Shown: positions 1-11,320 of the stretch, piece after piece
Position numbering within the stretch: position 1 is the stretch's first letter
Layout of the letters: every line of letters begins with the position of its first letter
DNA from: Sclerodactyla briareus
Lineage: Eukaryota > Echinodermata > Holothuroidea > Dendrochirotida > Sclerodactylidae
NCBI GenBank assembly: GCA_026419785.1
Contig: JAODTK010001444.1
Coordinates: forward strand, 868,001 to 932,000
Length of the DNA stretch: 64,000 nucleotides
Reading direction: 5' to 3'
Made by a program: the position numbers and the translations under genes
The notes under the pieces: generated by a model
Told to the model about the DNA's origin: nothing
The model's input: the letters and a program-made list of their open reading frames with translations, nothing else
The model's database searches: none

Positions 1-1111
1 CCACTTATATAACGGGCTTTCATGCACCTGATCGGTATTCGTGAAGCATGTGAATATGGGGGTTTTTAAACAGTCGTAAAGTAGATCAAATATCTTTATC
101 CGTATGAAGAAACTCTAAAAGTATATAGAAAACAGCGCCTCTCTTTAAGTTTAACTTTCGATTTTTCATAGAATTTTCTGATATTTTTCCGGAAAAAAAA
201 CCACGTATAGGATTCAACCTGTTCTATGTTGCAATTTGACCAGCATTCTGGGGGACATACCCACCCCCTTTCCCTTTTTACATCCTGTCACTCCTCCGCT
301 CTCACATTTTCTCGTGAGCGTCACAATTCAAAGGTGTTCTCATTGACTTTATTTTTGCACAGCAAAGTATGTCCAGTGAGGTCACCTCCTTCCACACACA
401 ATTGCGAGGAATGGCGTCCATGTCGCCAATAACGACATTTCCAATAGTATGTTTCGCGACTTTTTAACTTGTATCATAATTGTATTCTATTCAGTAGTTT
501 CTCCGAAGATCCTGGAAATAGTGAAAAATCATCGAAACCAAATCAATCATTTTTAGTAGAATTCATCAGACTTAATTCAAGGTGAAAATCTGTGTTTTGA
601 TTTGCCCGATGAGAATGCAGTATTTTCGACATTTGAATGGCGTGCATTGTCATCAAGATGTTCAATTTTCACTTCCTCTTCCGTCTGTTAACAGAATCCC
701 TTCTCCCATGCATCTAGTGTTCTTTCTATTACGGCCACTATATCAGGACGCTGTCGCTGTCACTACTAAGGTGATTCACTCCTAGCCCGTAGATCCTCTT
801 ACTAGCAAGGGTGCGTGCATTATTTATTCTATCAGGTGTGAACGGATCGCACAGGCCGTCGAATAAACTCCCACCGAGACCCGGAAATTGCTGTAAGATC
901 GGCCGAGGGAGGAATATTTATGATGAGTAGTGGATATAGGCCTATAACTAGCTACAGCCTTGATCTAGCTACTCATTCATAACAGTGGGTTGTAATGTTT
1001 TGCTTTCGGTTTAGATACTGAATGGTTACGCCACAATGTTTTTCTTTTCAGTTTAACTGTGATAGGATTTTTGCAGTTAGGGTCTGATGATTTCTTTTAC
1101 CCTCAGGCCTC
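1..1111. other. Unassigned AT-rich sequence
   Basis: No reading frame, RNA gene or repeat in this stretch could be tied to a known family. The short open frames at 226-432 and 582-785 have no recognisable motif and no codon bias that I can see. It ends at the short tandem repeat that borders the 3.1-kb array. Confidence 0.5.
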
Positions 1112-1156
1112 CCGGACTACAGGCGTCGCCGGACTACAGGCGTCGCCGGACTACAG
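1112..1156. repeat. 17-bp tandem repeat, 2.6 copies
   Basis: The unit CCGGACTACAGGCGTCG is repeated exactly at 1112, 1129 and, partially, 1146. It abuts the first unit of the 3.1-kb array and may mark its left junction. The GACTACA motif recurs just inside the array (around 1190), so the short repeat may have arisen by slippage at the unit edge. Confidence 0.85.
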
Positions 1157-2065
1157 TTGATCAATCACACGAGGAGCACAGAGCGGGGAGGACTACAACA
1201 GAACTGGTTTACACTGGTTAAAACACTCGCAGAAAAGGACATTACCTCAGAAAACTAGACACCGCCTGGCGGTAGACCGCAAACTTGTATATACCCCACT
1301 TTGCCAAAAACAGTCTATTTTTTGCCCCGTGAATCCTTAAACTAACACATGTATCAAGACTCAACCTTTAAACACAATGACCAACCCGACAGAGGTCAAT
1401 TGAGGTCATACACATGCAGGTCAACAGTTATATCACATGGTGAAACTTCAGCCTTCGAAGAGATTCAATTCTCCGATTAGGCCAGAAAACAGTTTTTGAC
1501 CCCTGAGTGACCTTGAATGACCTTCAATGACATGACAGTTTTAATGAAAATTGATAACTCTCCATGTGATAATCACTCTAGGAGATTTTGCATTCTGATG
1601 AACACTCCCATGCTATTGCCGAAAAAGCTACCATTAAAATCAGTTTTTGGACCCCTAAGTGACCCTAATGACCTTTAAGCAACAATATCGCAAATTTGAC
1701 CTCGGATTACCTTGAAAAAAGCCGCCATTGTTTTTCGGGACCAACGTTACCCTTAATAACCAAGTTTCGCCAAACTCCGACAGGTTGCAAAAACTCGCCG
1801 CAAAAATTACACGAATTTGACCTCGGATGATCTTGAAAATGCCACCAGTTTTTCGGGACCAATTGTCATCCCTGGGTACCAGTTTCGTGTGATCGGACAA
1901 CTTGAAAATTTGGCGTAATAAAATCACCAAAGACAGAGGGGCAGCAAGACTTACGGTAAACCAGTTTCGAAGCATCCGAGAATCTACATGGGGTCACCGT
2001 GTTATCAAAGTTCAGCTAATCGAGTAAGTAGAGCGTTGCGAGAGTTATCGCGTAACAGCGAAACT

Positions 2066-2155
2066 CGTTTCCGGCGGCGGCGGACGAGACGGCGGCGGGA
2101 CGCGCGGCGGAGGACGCGGCGGCGGCGGACGCGGCGGACACGCCGAAGGCAAAAC
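2066..2155. repeat. GC-rich GGCGGC block (unit 1)
   Basis: A ~90-bp imperfect GGC/CGG trinucleotide tract interspersed with GACGCGG, CpG-dense and sharply different from the AT-rich flanks. Equivalent tracts are at 5280-5365 and 8413-8490. Arginine- or glycine-rich frames arise on both strands from the trinucleotide periodicity alone. Confidence 0.8.
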
Positions 2156-3435
2156 CAAAACCCTGAAGTGGGGATATAATTATCACATTGTAGTGACATC
2201 ACATTCACTAGACATGGGTGCTTAAGATACAACACTGTCAAAAGATACACCTCGATCGATATCACAAAGAAATTCAAGAAGGAGAGAACTGCACTGTGGT
2301 GGCCATTTCGCTGAATGGGACACCCTATAAACTCAGAAAGCTGTCGAGATCACTAGAGGAAGAGAACGGGTACATGGGGATATATACAGGAAGAGGTGGG
2401 TGAGCCGTGTTTCATGTCTCAATTTGAATATTTGTTAGCGAATAAAAAACCGAAGGGGGTGCTGTACTAATCCCTGTTCACACCGAATGCCCGTTGAACT
2501 CATGTTCAATTTATTTTCACTATACTACCTATAGACAACCTGGGGATTGGTACTTTTAATGAAGCGACCACTTGTTTATTTTAAATGCATCAAATAGTGG
2601 TTAGTTGACTGCATGGAAGCACGTTCGGTTTGGGATATGAGTCGTTCAGTGAACGTATTTCGAATGTTGGCTGATTCCTTTATTAGCATCTGTATATCAC
2701 TGTGTTTATCACCAATTTTATTTGAAATCGGGTCCTCCGTACTTCTTTGTTGCCAACGACTTTTATGGCTTTGAAGAAATGGTGGAGGCATTTTTACTTT
2801 TGTTAATTTCAGCAATTTCGTCAACCGATTTTTGTTCAGTATGGGACTTTGACTTCGTTTTATTAGTTGTTCGTTGCCGGTAGTTTTTATCTCTTTTTTT
2901 CAGTGTAGATTTTTGCATTTTGGTATAAGTTTCGATCTCATATTATTTAAACGAAACTTTTCCTGGTGTGGGGTTATATAACATGTAATCGTATACTTGC
3001 CGCACTGGGTCATTAGATTGTATGAGTACAAATCGATTTTATTCGATTGATTTGAATCGATTTCTACAGGTTCAGAAGCCATTTAAGCTCATGGTAAGAC
3101 ACCCTTGGCAGTAGTGATCGGGGATGAGCGCCGGCGATAACTCGCCTTCTCTTCTCGACTAGTGCTCATCGAGACAGGTGGAGTCAATCTTAACCTGCTC
3201 CCGAGACCATTATTTTACGTCCCCATCCCAAAGTCAGTGAACTCCAGGAACCTGGAGGAGCGGAAATCGAGTTCAAAGTGAATGCTCATAGCCGAAGACA
3301 CGGAAGCTTATTGCAAATACCCCGCAACAAACCCCAGTAACCAGAAAGTCTACTGTATTACAGCGGCACAGGACACCATGAACAGATGAAGTGAAGACAA
3401 AAACCTCCCCATCACAACGCAAGTTACGCCACTTA

Positions 3436-3525
3436 GGGAAAACGGTTCGCGTGACTGCTGGATCTTCGAACCCGGAATATTGCTTTGTAAAATGGAACGG
3501 ATATCAACTCTACCATTCTTCGCCC
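3436..3525 (-). mobile_element. Antisense tRNA-like (SINE-type) block, unit 1
   Basis: Read on the minus strand, this block shows a box A-like TGGTAGAGT(T)GATAT and, about 40 bases on, a box B-like GGGTTCGAAGATCC, followed by a T-rich stretch (the plus strand has GGGAAAACGG). These are the hallmarks of an RNA polymerase III promoter of tRNA origin. No full cloverleaf can be built, so it is more likely the head of a tRNA-derived SINE than a functional tRNA gene. Confidence 0.5.
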
Positions 3526-3804
3526 CATATCAGGCTTAGAGTATAACATTAGCCTTCTGACTCGTCCCGTTGCTCGACTGTATACTTCAAGTCTCGGCTC
3601 AAACTGTTCTCATTTTCTCTTCAAGCTCAGCACTTTCTGTCTGACTGATTCTTCCTGTTATGTATTTTGTTGGTTTTCGCTCTGTTTGCGTCCTCTGCTT
3701 ATTCATTTCTGTTTTTTTTGCTCGTGTTTCTTTTAGGTCTGTAGGTTAAGCGAATAGCGTTTTTTTTGGCATTAGGCGCTTGTCAGTCCTCCATACATTT
3801 TTTG

Positions 3805-3840
3805 ATCATTATTATTATTATCATTATTAAAATAATGATC

Positions 3841-3871
<31 letters not shown>

Positions 3872-3990
3872 GATTATATTATTATTTTATTATTAGTATT
3901 ATATTAGTTATTATTATTATTATTATATATATTATTTAGTAGTATTTTCTTATTATTATTATTATTATTATTATCATAATCATCATCATC
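3805..3990. repeat. ATT microsatellite
   Basis: A long imperfect (ATT)n/(TTA)n tract with scattered interruptions. It is matched by 7035-7165 in unit 2. A second ATT tract follows at 4172-4288. Confidence 0.9.
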
Positions 3991-4171
3991 ACATCAGTCT
4001 CTACCACAACTCTCAGTCAGTTGACTTCCTCCATCTGCCTTGACCTCGAAATCCTACCGGGATTCGGAAGATAAGATAAATACCCTCTTAGTATGTGGGG
4101 CGCTTCCGAGGATCGATGCTTGATACTATGGTTCGGTGTCTGGATGCCTGGTATCTTTGAAAGGTGCTTTC

Positions 4172-4288
4172 CCACCTTATTAATATTATTATTATTATTA
4201 TTATATTATTATTATTATTTTATATATTATTATTATTATTTTATTATTATTATATTATTATTATTATATTATTATATTATTATTCATT
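4172..4288. repeat. ATT microsatellite
   Basis: An imperfect (ATT)n tract directly after a conserved segment with TCTGGATGCCTGGTATCTTT and GCTTTCCCACC. The same segment precedes the 7357-7430 tract. A conserved 3' segment ending in a simple repeat is typical of retroposon tails. Confidence 0.9.
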
Positions 4289-5279
4289 GTCGAGCTTAGA
4301 ATTTGTTAGAACAATATGCATGAGTAGACGGTAGGAGGAAAAATTGGCACTGAAATAATCAATCAACACGAGGAGCAAGAGCGGGGAGGACTACAACGAA
4401 CTGGTTTACACTGGTTAAAACACTGCAGAAGAGGCCATTACCTCAGAAAACTAGACACAGCCTGGCGGTAGACCGCCAACTTGTATAGCCCCACTTTGCC
4501 AAAACCAATTTCTATTTGTTTGCCCGTTAATTCCTCAAATAAGCACATTTAGTTCAAGACCACCTTTAACCACATGACCCACCCGACAGAGGTCAACTGA
4601 GGGTCACACACATGCACGGTCAACAATTATATCACATGGTGAACTTCCAGGCCTTACAGTATCAAATTCTCCGATTTATGGCCAGGGAGAAAACAGTTTT
4701 TGACCCATTGTGACCTTGATGACCTTCAATGACATGACAGTGTTAATGAAAATTGTAACTCTCCATGTGATCATCCACTCCTAGGCGCATTTTGCATTTG
4801 ATGAAAACACTCCCAGTGCTATTGCCGAAAAAGTACCCCAAAATCCGTTTTTTCAACCCCCTAAGTGACCCTTAATGACCTTTTAAACAAAAAATATTCG
4901 CAAATTGACCTCGGATGTCCTTGAATGAAAATGGCCGCCATGTATTTTCGGGACCAAACTGTGTACCCGTAATAACCAAGTGTCGCCAAATTCCGACATG
5001 TTGCAAAAAATCGCAAAAAATTACACGAAATTTGACCTCGATGTCTTTGAAAATGCCACCATGTTTTCGGGACCAATTGTCATCCCTGAGTACCAAGTTT
5101 CGTGTAGACGGACAACTGAAAATTTTGCGTAAAATCACCAAAAGCAGAGGGCAGCAGACTTACGGTAACACCAGTTTTCGAAAGCATCGAGATCTCCATG
5201 GGGTCAACACGTGTATCAAGTTTCAGCTAAATCGAGTAGAGCGTTGGAGAGTTATCGCGGCAACGCGAAAAAAATCTTC

Positions 5280-5365
5280 GGAGGCGGCGGACGCGGCGGC
5301 GGCGGACGCGGGGCGCGATGGGGACGCGGCGGCGGGAGCCGCGGCGGACACGACGAAGGCAAAAC
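5280..5365. repeat. GC-rich GGCGGC block (unit 2)
   Basis: Counterpart of 2066-2155. One plus frame reads Gly/Arg repeats resembling RGG boxes, but the frame differs between the three copies, which argues against coding function. Confidence 0.8.
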
Positions 5366-6675
5366 CATAATATCCCCAAAGTGGGGATATATATCAAATG
5401 TAAGTGAATAACATCCACTAGAATGAGCTTAAGATACAACACACTTCAAAAGATACACCTCGATTCGATATCACAAAGAAATTCAAGAAGGAGAACTGAC
5501 ACATGTTGGCCATTTAGCTGATTGGGAACACCTGGTCACACCAGTAAATCTGTCGAGATCACTGAGGAAGAGAACGGGCTACATGGGGATTATATACATG
5601 AGAGGTTGTGTGAGCCAGTGTTTCATGTCTCAATTTGAATATTGTTAGCGAATACAAAACGAAAGTGGGTGCTGCGCTATATTATGTTACACAACGAATG
5701 CACGTGAACTCATGTTCAATTTCTCAATACTACCTATTAGAAACCTGGGGATTTGGTACTTTTTAATGAAGGACCACTGGCTTTATTTTCAACTTCAGCA
5801 ATAGTTTGTTTCGTTTGCCTGCATGGAAAGCACGTTCGGTTTGGCTCTGAGTCGTTACAGTTGAAAGAGTTTCGAAATGTTGGCTGATTCCTTTAATTTG
5901 AGCATCTGTATAACACTGGTGTTTATCACCCAATTTTATTTGGAAAAATCGGGTCATCCGTACTTCTTGTTGCAATACTTTTATGCTTTGAAGAAATGGT
6001 TGGAGGGGAATTTACCTTTTGTTAATTTCAGCAATTTCGTCAACCGATTTTTGTTCAGTATGGGCCTGACTTCTTTTTATTAGTTGTCGTTGCCGGTCAG
6101 TTTTATCTCTTTTTTTTTCAGTTGTCGATTTTTGCCATTTTGTATAAGTTCTCTATCATGATTATTAAAGAACGTTTCCTGACGTGTGGGTTTATTATAA
6201 TCAAACATGTAATCTATTACTGCCGCCCCAACTGTGTCATAGATGTAATGCAGTACAAATTCGATTTTTTATCGATGTGATTTGAATCGATTTCTACCGG
6301 TTCAGGAAGCCATTTAAGGCCTCATTAAGAAACCCTGGCAGTATTAGTTGATCGTGGATGAGCGCCGGCGATAACTCGCCGTCTCTTCTCGACTAGTGCT
6401 AATATGATATCGAGGCAGGGGGTGTTAACCCGTCCAAACTGTCCCGCATTTTACGTTCCCGATCCGAAAAGACCACCTTTTCAGAACCTGGAGGAGCGGA
6501 AAATTCGAGTTCAATGTGACCGCTCATAGCCCAGACAGACGCAGCTTTATGCAAATTACCCCGCAACAAACCCCAGCTTACCCCAGAAAGTCTACTGTAT
6601 TACAGCGGCACCATGAAAGATGAAGTGAAGACCAAAAACTCGCCCATCCCCACAACTGCAAGTACAGGCCACCTA

Positions 6676-6765
6676 GGGGAAAAACGTCGGTGGACTGCTG
6701 GATTTCGAACCCGGAAGATTTGCTTTGTAGAATGGAACTGAGATCACTCTACCATTCTCCGCCCA
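6676..6765 (-). mobile_element. Antisense tRNA-like (SINE-type) block, unit 2
   Basis: The minus strand carries box A-like TGGTAGAGTGAT and box B-like GGGTTCGAAATCC in the spacing expected of a tRNA-derived polymerase III promoter, followed by CGTTTTTCCCC as a possible terminator. It is the counterpart of 3436-3525 and 9811-9900 and the copy closest to consensus. Confidence 0.55.
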
Positions 6766-7034
6766 TATCAGGCTAGAGTTATAAATTACCGTACTGACTC
6801 TGTCCGTCTGGCTTCCGACTGTAGCTATTACAGTAGTCTCGCTCAAAACTGTTCTCATTTTCTCTTCAAGCTCAGCACTTTCGGTCGGACTGATTCTCCT
6901 GTTATGTCTTTGTTGTGTGTTCGCCTCCATGTTTTGCGTACTCTGCTTATTCATCGGTTTTTCTGCTCGTGTTCTTTAGGTCTGTAAAGCGACTAGAGTT
7001 TTTTTTTTGCATAGGCGCTTGTCAAGTCTCATCA

Positions 7035-7165
7035 TGATTATTATCATTATTATTATTATCATTATTAATACTAAGATATTATTATTCTTATTATTATTAA
7101 TGAGATTTATTATTATTCTTTTATTATTATTATTATTAATTATTATTATTATATGATTATGATTA
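7035..7165. repeat. ATT microsatellite (unit 2)
   Basis: An imperfect (ATT)n tract, shorter than its unit-1 counterpart at 3805-3990. The length difference accounts for part of the size difference between units. Confidence 0.85.
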
Positions 7166-7356
7166 TATCCATCATCATCTCACATATTCCTCTACCAAAC
7201 TCTCATCATTGACTTCCTCCATCTGCCTTGACCTCGGAATCCTACCGGATTCTGGAAGATCCAAATACCCTTCTTAGGATGTGGGCGCTTCCGAGGATCG
7301 CTTCTGTACTTTGGTTGGTGTCTGGATGCCTGTATCTTTGAAAGGCTTTCCCACCT

Positions 7357-7430
7357 TATTATTATTAGGATATTTATATTATTATTATATTATAGTTATT
7401 ATTATTATTTATTATTATTATTCATGTCTG
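7357..7430. repeat. ATT microsatellite (unit 2)
   Basis: A short imperfect (ATT)n tract after the conserved GGCTTTCCCACC segment; counterpart of 4172-4288. Confidence 0.85.
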
Positions 7431-8412
7431 ATGCTTAGAATTTGTATAAAAATATGCATGATTAGACACGAGTAGGAGGAAAAATTGGCAATGAAAGATC
7501 AATCACACGAGAGCACAGAGCGGGAGGACTACAACAGAACCGGTTTACACTGGTTTAAAAACACTCGCCAGAAGAGGCCATTACCTCAGAAAACTAGGAC
7601 AACGCCTGGCGGTAGACCGCCCAACTTGTATATTCCCACTTTGCCAAAACCAGTTTCTTATTTTGCCCGTTGAATCCTCAAATAAGCACATTTAGTCAAG
7701 ACTCAACCTTAACCACATGACCACCGACAGAGGTTCAAATTTAGGTCACACACATGCAGGTCAACAATATATCTCAATGGTGAACCTTACAGCCTTCACA
7801 GATATTCAATTTCAGATTATGGGCAGAAAAGTTTTTGACCCGTAGTGACCTTGAATGACCTTCAATGACTGGACAAGTTTAATGAATTGTAACTCTCCAT
7901 GTGTGATACATCCACTCCTAGGAGCTTTTGCATTCTGATGAACACTCCCAGTGCTATTGCCCGAAAAAAAAGAAATACCTAACAAAACAGTTTTGACCCC
8001 TAAGTGGCCGTAATGACCTTTGAAAACAAAATATCGACAAATTGACTCGGATGTCCGTTGAAAATGCCAGCCATGTTTTTCGGGGAACCAACTGGACCCT
8101 AATAACCAAGTTTCGCCAAAATCCGACATGTTGCAAAAAATCGCAAAATTTACACGGAATTTGACCTCGGATGATCTTGAAAAATGCACCCTGTTTTCGG
8201 GACCCAATTGTCACCCCTGAGTACCAGTTCGTTTGAGCTCGGACAAACTGAAAATTTTGCGTAAAATCACCAAAAGCAGAGGGGCAGCAGACTTACGGTA
8301 ACACCAGTTTTCGAAAGCATACGAGATCTTCCATGGGGTAAACCCGGGTAGCAAGTTTCAGCAAAATCGGAGTAGAGCGTGAGAGAGTTAGCGCGCGAGT
8401 AACGCGAAAATC

Positions 8413-8490
8413 TTCGGCGGCGGCCCGGACGCGGCGGCGGCGGAGGCGGAACGCGGCGGCGGCGACGCGGCGGAGGCGGACACACGGACG
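8413..8490. repeat. GC-rich GGCGGC block (unit 3)
   Basis: Counterpart of 2066-2155 and 5280-5365. The minus-strand frame here reads proline/arginine runs, different again from the other two copies. Confidence 0.8.
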
Positions 8491-9810
8491 ACAGGCAAAA
8501 AATCATAATATCCCGAAGTGGGGATATAATTATCACTTGTGAGTGACATCACATTCACTAGACATGAGCTTAAGCATACAACACTGTGTCAAAAAGATAC
8601 ACCTCGAATCCGATATCACAAAGAGAATCAAGAAGGAGACGAACGGCACATGTTGGCCATTTCGCTGAATTGGGAACAACCTATTCACACTCAGTAAATC
8701 GCGAGATCACATAGAGGAAGAGAACGGGCTACATGGGGATTATATACATGAGAGGTTGTGTGAGCCAGTGTTTCATGTCTCAGATTGAAATATGTTAGCG
8801 AATACAAAACGAAAGTGGGTGCTGGACTAAATCATGGTACACACCGAATGCACGTTGAACTCTGTTCAATTATTCATATCTAGCTATTAGAAACCTGGGG
8901 ATTTGGTAAGTTGCATGAAGCGACCGTGTTTATTTCAAACTTCATCAAATAGTTTTGTTTAGTTTGCTTGCATGGAAGCACGTTCGGTTTGGGATCTGAG
9001 TCGTACAGTTGAACGTATTTTCGAAATGTTGGCTGATTCCTTTAATTTTAGCATCTGTATCTACCCACTGTGTTTATCACCAATTTTATTTGAAATCGGG
9101 TCCTCCGTACTTCTTTGTTGCACTACTTTTATTGCTTTGAAGAAATGGTTGAGGAAATTTTTACTTTGTTAATTCAGCAATTTCGGCAACCTATTTTTGT
9201 TCAGCATGCGGGCACACGTTGACTTTTTTTATTAGTTTGTTCGTTGTCAGTTTTTATCTCTTTTTTTTTCAGTTGTCGATTTTTGCTTTTGTATAAGTTC
9301 TCTATCTCATATTATTGAAACGAACTTTTCATGAGTGTGGGTTTATTATATCAACATGTAACTTATTACTTGCCGCACACTGTGGTCATTAGTTGTATGC
9401 AGTACAAATCGATTTTATTAGATTTGATGTGATTCGATTTCACGGTCAGAAAGCCATTTAAGGCTCATGTAAGAACCCTGGCAGTAGTTGATCGTGGCAT
9501 GGCACCGGCGATAAACTCGCCTTCTCTTCTCGAATCGTGCTCATTATGATATCGAGGCAGGGGAGGTAACCCGCGTCCCAACTGCTCTACGCCATTTTAC
9601 GTCCCCATCCGAAAAGACAACTTTTCAGAACCGGGGAGCGAAATTCGAAGTTCAAAGTGACTGCTCATAGCCGACAGACGGAAGCTTATGCAAATACCGC
9701 CCCGTAACAACCCCCAGTAACCACAGAAAGTCTACTGTAGTACAGCGGCACCATGAACAGATGAAGTGAAGCCAAACCCCTCGCCATCACAACTGAAGTA
9801 CAGCCAATTA

Positions 9811-9900
9811 GGGAAAAAACGTTCGTGACTGCTGGATTTCGAACCCGGAATTATTGCTTTTGCTTTGTAGAATGGAAGATATCACTCTACCATTCTTCGC
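9811..9900 (-). mobile_element. Antisense tRNA-like (SINE-type) block, unit 3
   Basis: Minus-strand box B-like GGGTTCGAAATCC and box A-like TGGTAGAGTGATAT as in unit 2, followed by a run of six T (plus GGGAAAAAACG), which would serve as a polymerase III terminator. It sits at the right edge of the array. Confidence 0.55.
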
Positions 9901-9920
9901 CCCATATCAGGATCGACATT

Positions 9921-11154
9921 ATAAGTTGCGTCTGCGGCGTGAATGCAAAAAATGCATTTTGCGAGGCGGAAAATATTCTTTTAAAGGAATTGAACTGCAT
10001 GATGAGCCAATAGGGCCGGAAATATCTAGCAACTCATCGAAGACTCTGGATTGCTTAAGCCACTCCGAGAATTATGTCGTTGTGATGAGGCATCAATGCC
10101 ACATATGGTGTTTTGCCTTCACAGTGCTCGTGCCATTTTAAAGATTTTTTTGTTTGTTGAAGTGACGATCTCTATCTCTGCTAATCAAGTGTGCCGATGA
10201 ATTAAGACAACTTTTCTCGCGTATTGTTCTCAAATATTGTTGCCATGCCGGATCCGAATCCGTACCTGTCCCCCTGTCCACAAGACGAATAACTCCGAGT
10301 GCACATCATGCAAATTCTGAGATGTCAGCAAAAAAACATCCCGCGTGTGATTGCCTTACATCGTCTTCAGCTATTGAAGTTTAATTCCTGGCAATCTGCA
10401 GAGGCCATATGCCGTGAGACCAATACAATTTTGGCAATGAAGTAATGAGATTAATAGCACGGAGATTCACATTTGTTGAGTGCTTGAGATTATAAAAAAG
10501 ATTTTTCATTACTAGCTACTCAAAACCGGATGAAATAATTTTTCTCAGAGTGGTTGGGGTTGATGTTTCATTGAAAGAAAGCCGCCAAGGGAAAGGGCTT
10601 GTCGCAGACAGCAAATGCACAAACCCATATATCTTCGTGCGTCGATGCACAACTCGTATTTGACTGTTACTGTTACGGAATGTAAAAAAAGGAGGAAAAA
10701 TTCATGTCAGGCCTACCCACATGAACGTTACGAGCTTGTTATCCTTCACAACATCGATAACATCAAACATGGGACTACGTCAGGCTTAGGAAGGGCGACC
10801 TGTAGCCGGGTCTGTAGCCCATCCTCTCCGAATGATCTATTTTGGCCAATTTTGGACTGTTCCCAAAACGGCAATCGACATTAAACAAAAATGAGACAAT
10901 CGCCCGGATGGTCGATACCTCACCCGTTGCGTTCCACTCGTGCAGTGTTGTACTCACAGATAGCTATTTGTTAATCTGGTTATACCGTGCAGGGCAGGGG
11001 GTCGAACATATCAATTGCGAATCCTTCGATAAGATTTCATGCCTCGTCGTGTGGGTTGGGGGTAATCACACTCAGTAGATAACATTGCAAATGGCCCTCT
11101 CGTTTATCTCGGTTCAGTTCTTCTATTCATAGGCTTCAATCCATCTTCAGAAGT
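9921..11154. other. Unassigned sequence
   Basis: Unique-looking sequence with several 60-95 codon open frames (9825-10141, 10615-10884, 10842-11078), none with a recognisable domain. I see no splice-bounded exon matching a known family. Confidence 0.5.
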
Positions 11155-11320
11155 GGGGGGGACATGACAAAGTGGGGGGGGGGGACAGATCTCGCCGCCA
11201 AACACAAATACTGTTGTGAAAAAAGGAAGGAAAGCAATGAGAGCATTCCTCAAAAGGTGGGGGGGGCCGTCCCCCCCCCGTCCCCCCTCCCGACCCCCCC
11301 CTCCCCCAGGCTTGACGCCC
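11155..11320. repeat. G- and C-homopolymer-rich stretch
   Basis: Several runs of 7-10 G followed by C-rich runs within about 165 bases. Strand asymmetry flips in the middle: G-rich up to about 11265, then C-rich. The two halves could pair or form G-quadruplexes. Homopolymer lengths here are unreliable. Confidence 0.7.

Larger units (their letters stand above)
1158..4352 (+). repeat. 3.1-kb array, unit 1
   Basis: First and longest unit, about 3195 bases. Its blocks in order are: head at 1158-1320; TGACCT-rich block at 1500-1960; GC-rich block at 2066-2155; an AT-rich block with AAGCACGTTCGGTTTGGGAT near 2618; antisense tRNA-like block at 3436-3525; ATT tracts at 3805-3990 and 4172-4288. The small frames inside (1655-1975, 2005-2277, 4093-4299) reflect base composition, such as arginine runs from CGG repeats and tyrosine/leucine runs from ATT repeats, and are not genes. 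Confidence 0.85.
4353..7490 (+). repeat. 3.1-kb array, unit 2
   Basis: Second unit, about 3138 bases, in the same order as unit 1: head at 4353-4520, TGACCT-rich block at 4700-5110, GC-rich block at 5280-5365, antisense tRNA-like block at 6676-6765, ATT tracts at 7035-7165 and 7357-7430. The 151-codon open frame at 4915-5370 crosses the TGACCT-rich and GC-rich blocks and ends in an alanine/aspartate-rich run. It is not preserved in units 1 or 3, so it is a chance frame. Confidence 0.85.
1158..9920 (+). repeat. Tandem array of a ~3.1-3.2 kb composite repeat, about 2.75 copies
   Basis: Three head-to-tail copies start near 1158, 4353 and 7491. The same landmarks recur in the same order in each: a head motif with CGGGGAGGACTACAAC (1177, 4384, 7521), a block rich in TGACCT, a GC-rich GGCGGC block, a TGAGCGCCGGCGATAACTCG-like block, an antisense tRNA-like block and, in copies 1 and 2, two ATT microsatellites. 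Copy 3 stops near 9920, before the ATT tracts. The copies align throughout but differ by very frequent one- and two-base indels, often in short homopolymers. No frame stays open across a unit. Part of the unit is related to the sequence at 27600-28870, so it includes a dispersed repeat family. It could be a composite non-autonomous element duplicated in tandem or a long-unit satellite. Confidence 0.9.
7491..9920 (+). repeat. 3.1-kb array, unit 3 (incomplete)
   Basis: Third unit, about 2430 bases: head at 7491-7660, TGACCT-rich block at 7840-8250, GC-rich block at 8413-8490, antisense tRNA-like block at 9811-9900. Similarity to the other units ends soon after CTTCGCCCCATATCAGGA (about 9895-9912). 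The ATT part is missing and unrelated sequence follows. Confidence 0.85.

Noticed and set aside
4915..5370. 151-codon plus-strand open frame with alanine/aspartate-rich end
   Set aside because: It lies wholly within unit 2 of the 3.1-kb array, and the equivalent positions in units 1 and 3 are out of frame. The apparent composition comes from the GGC repeat.
11155..11320. G-quadruplex promoter
   Set aside because: G runs are numerous, but there is no adjacent gene, and homopolymer lengths are doubtful in this sequence.
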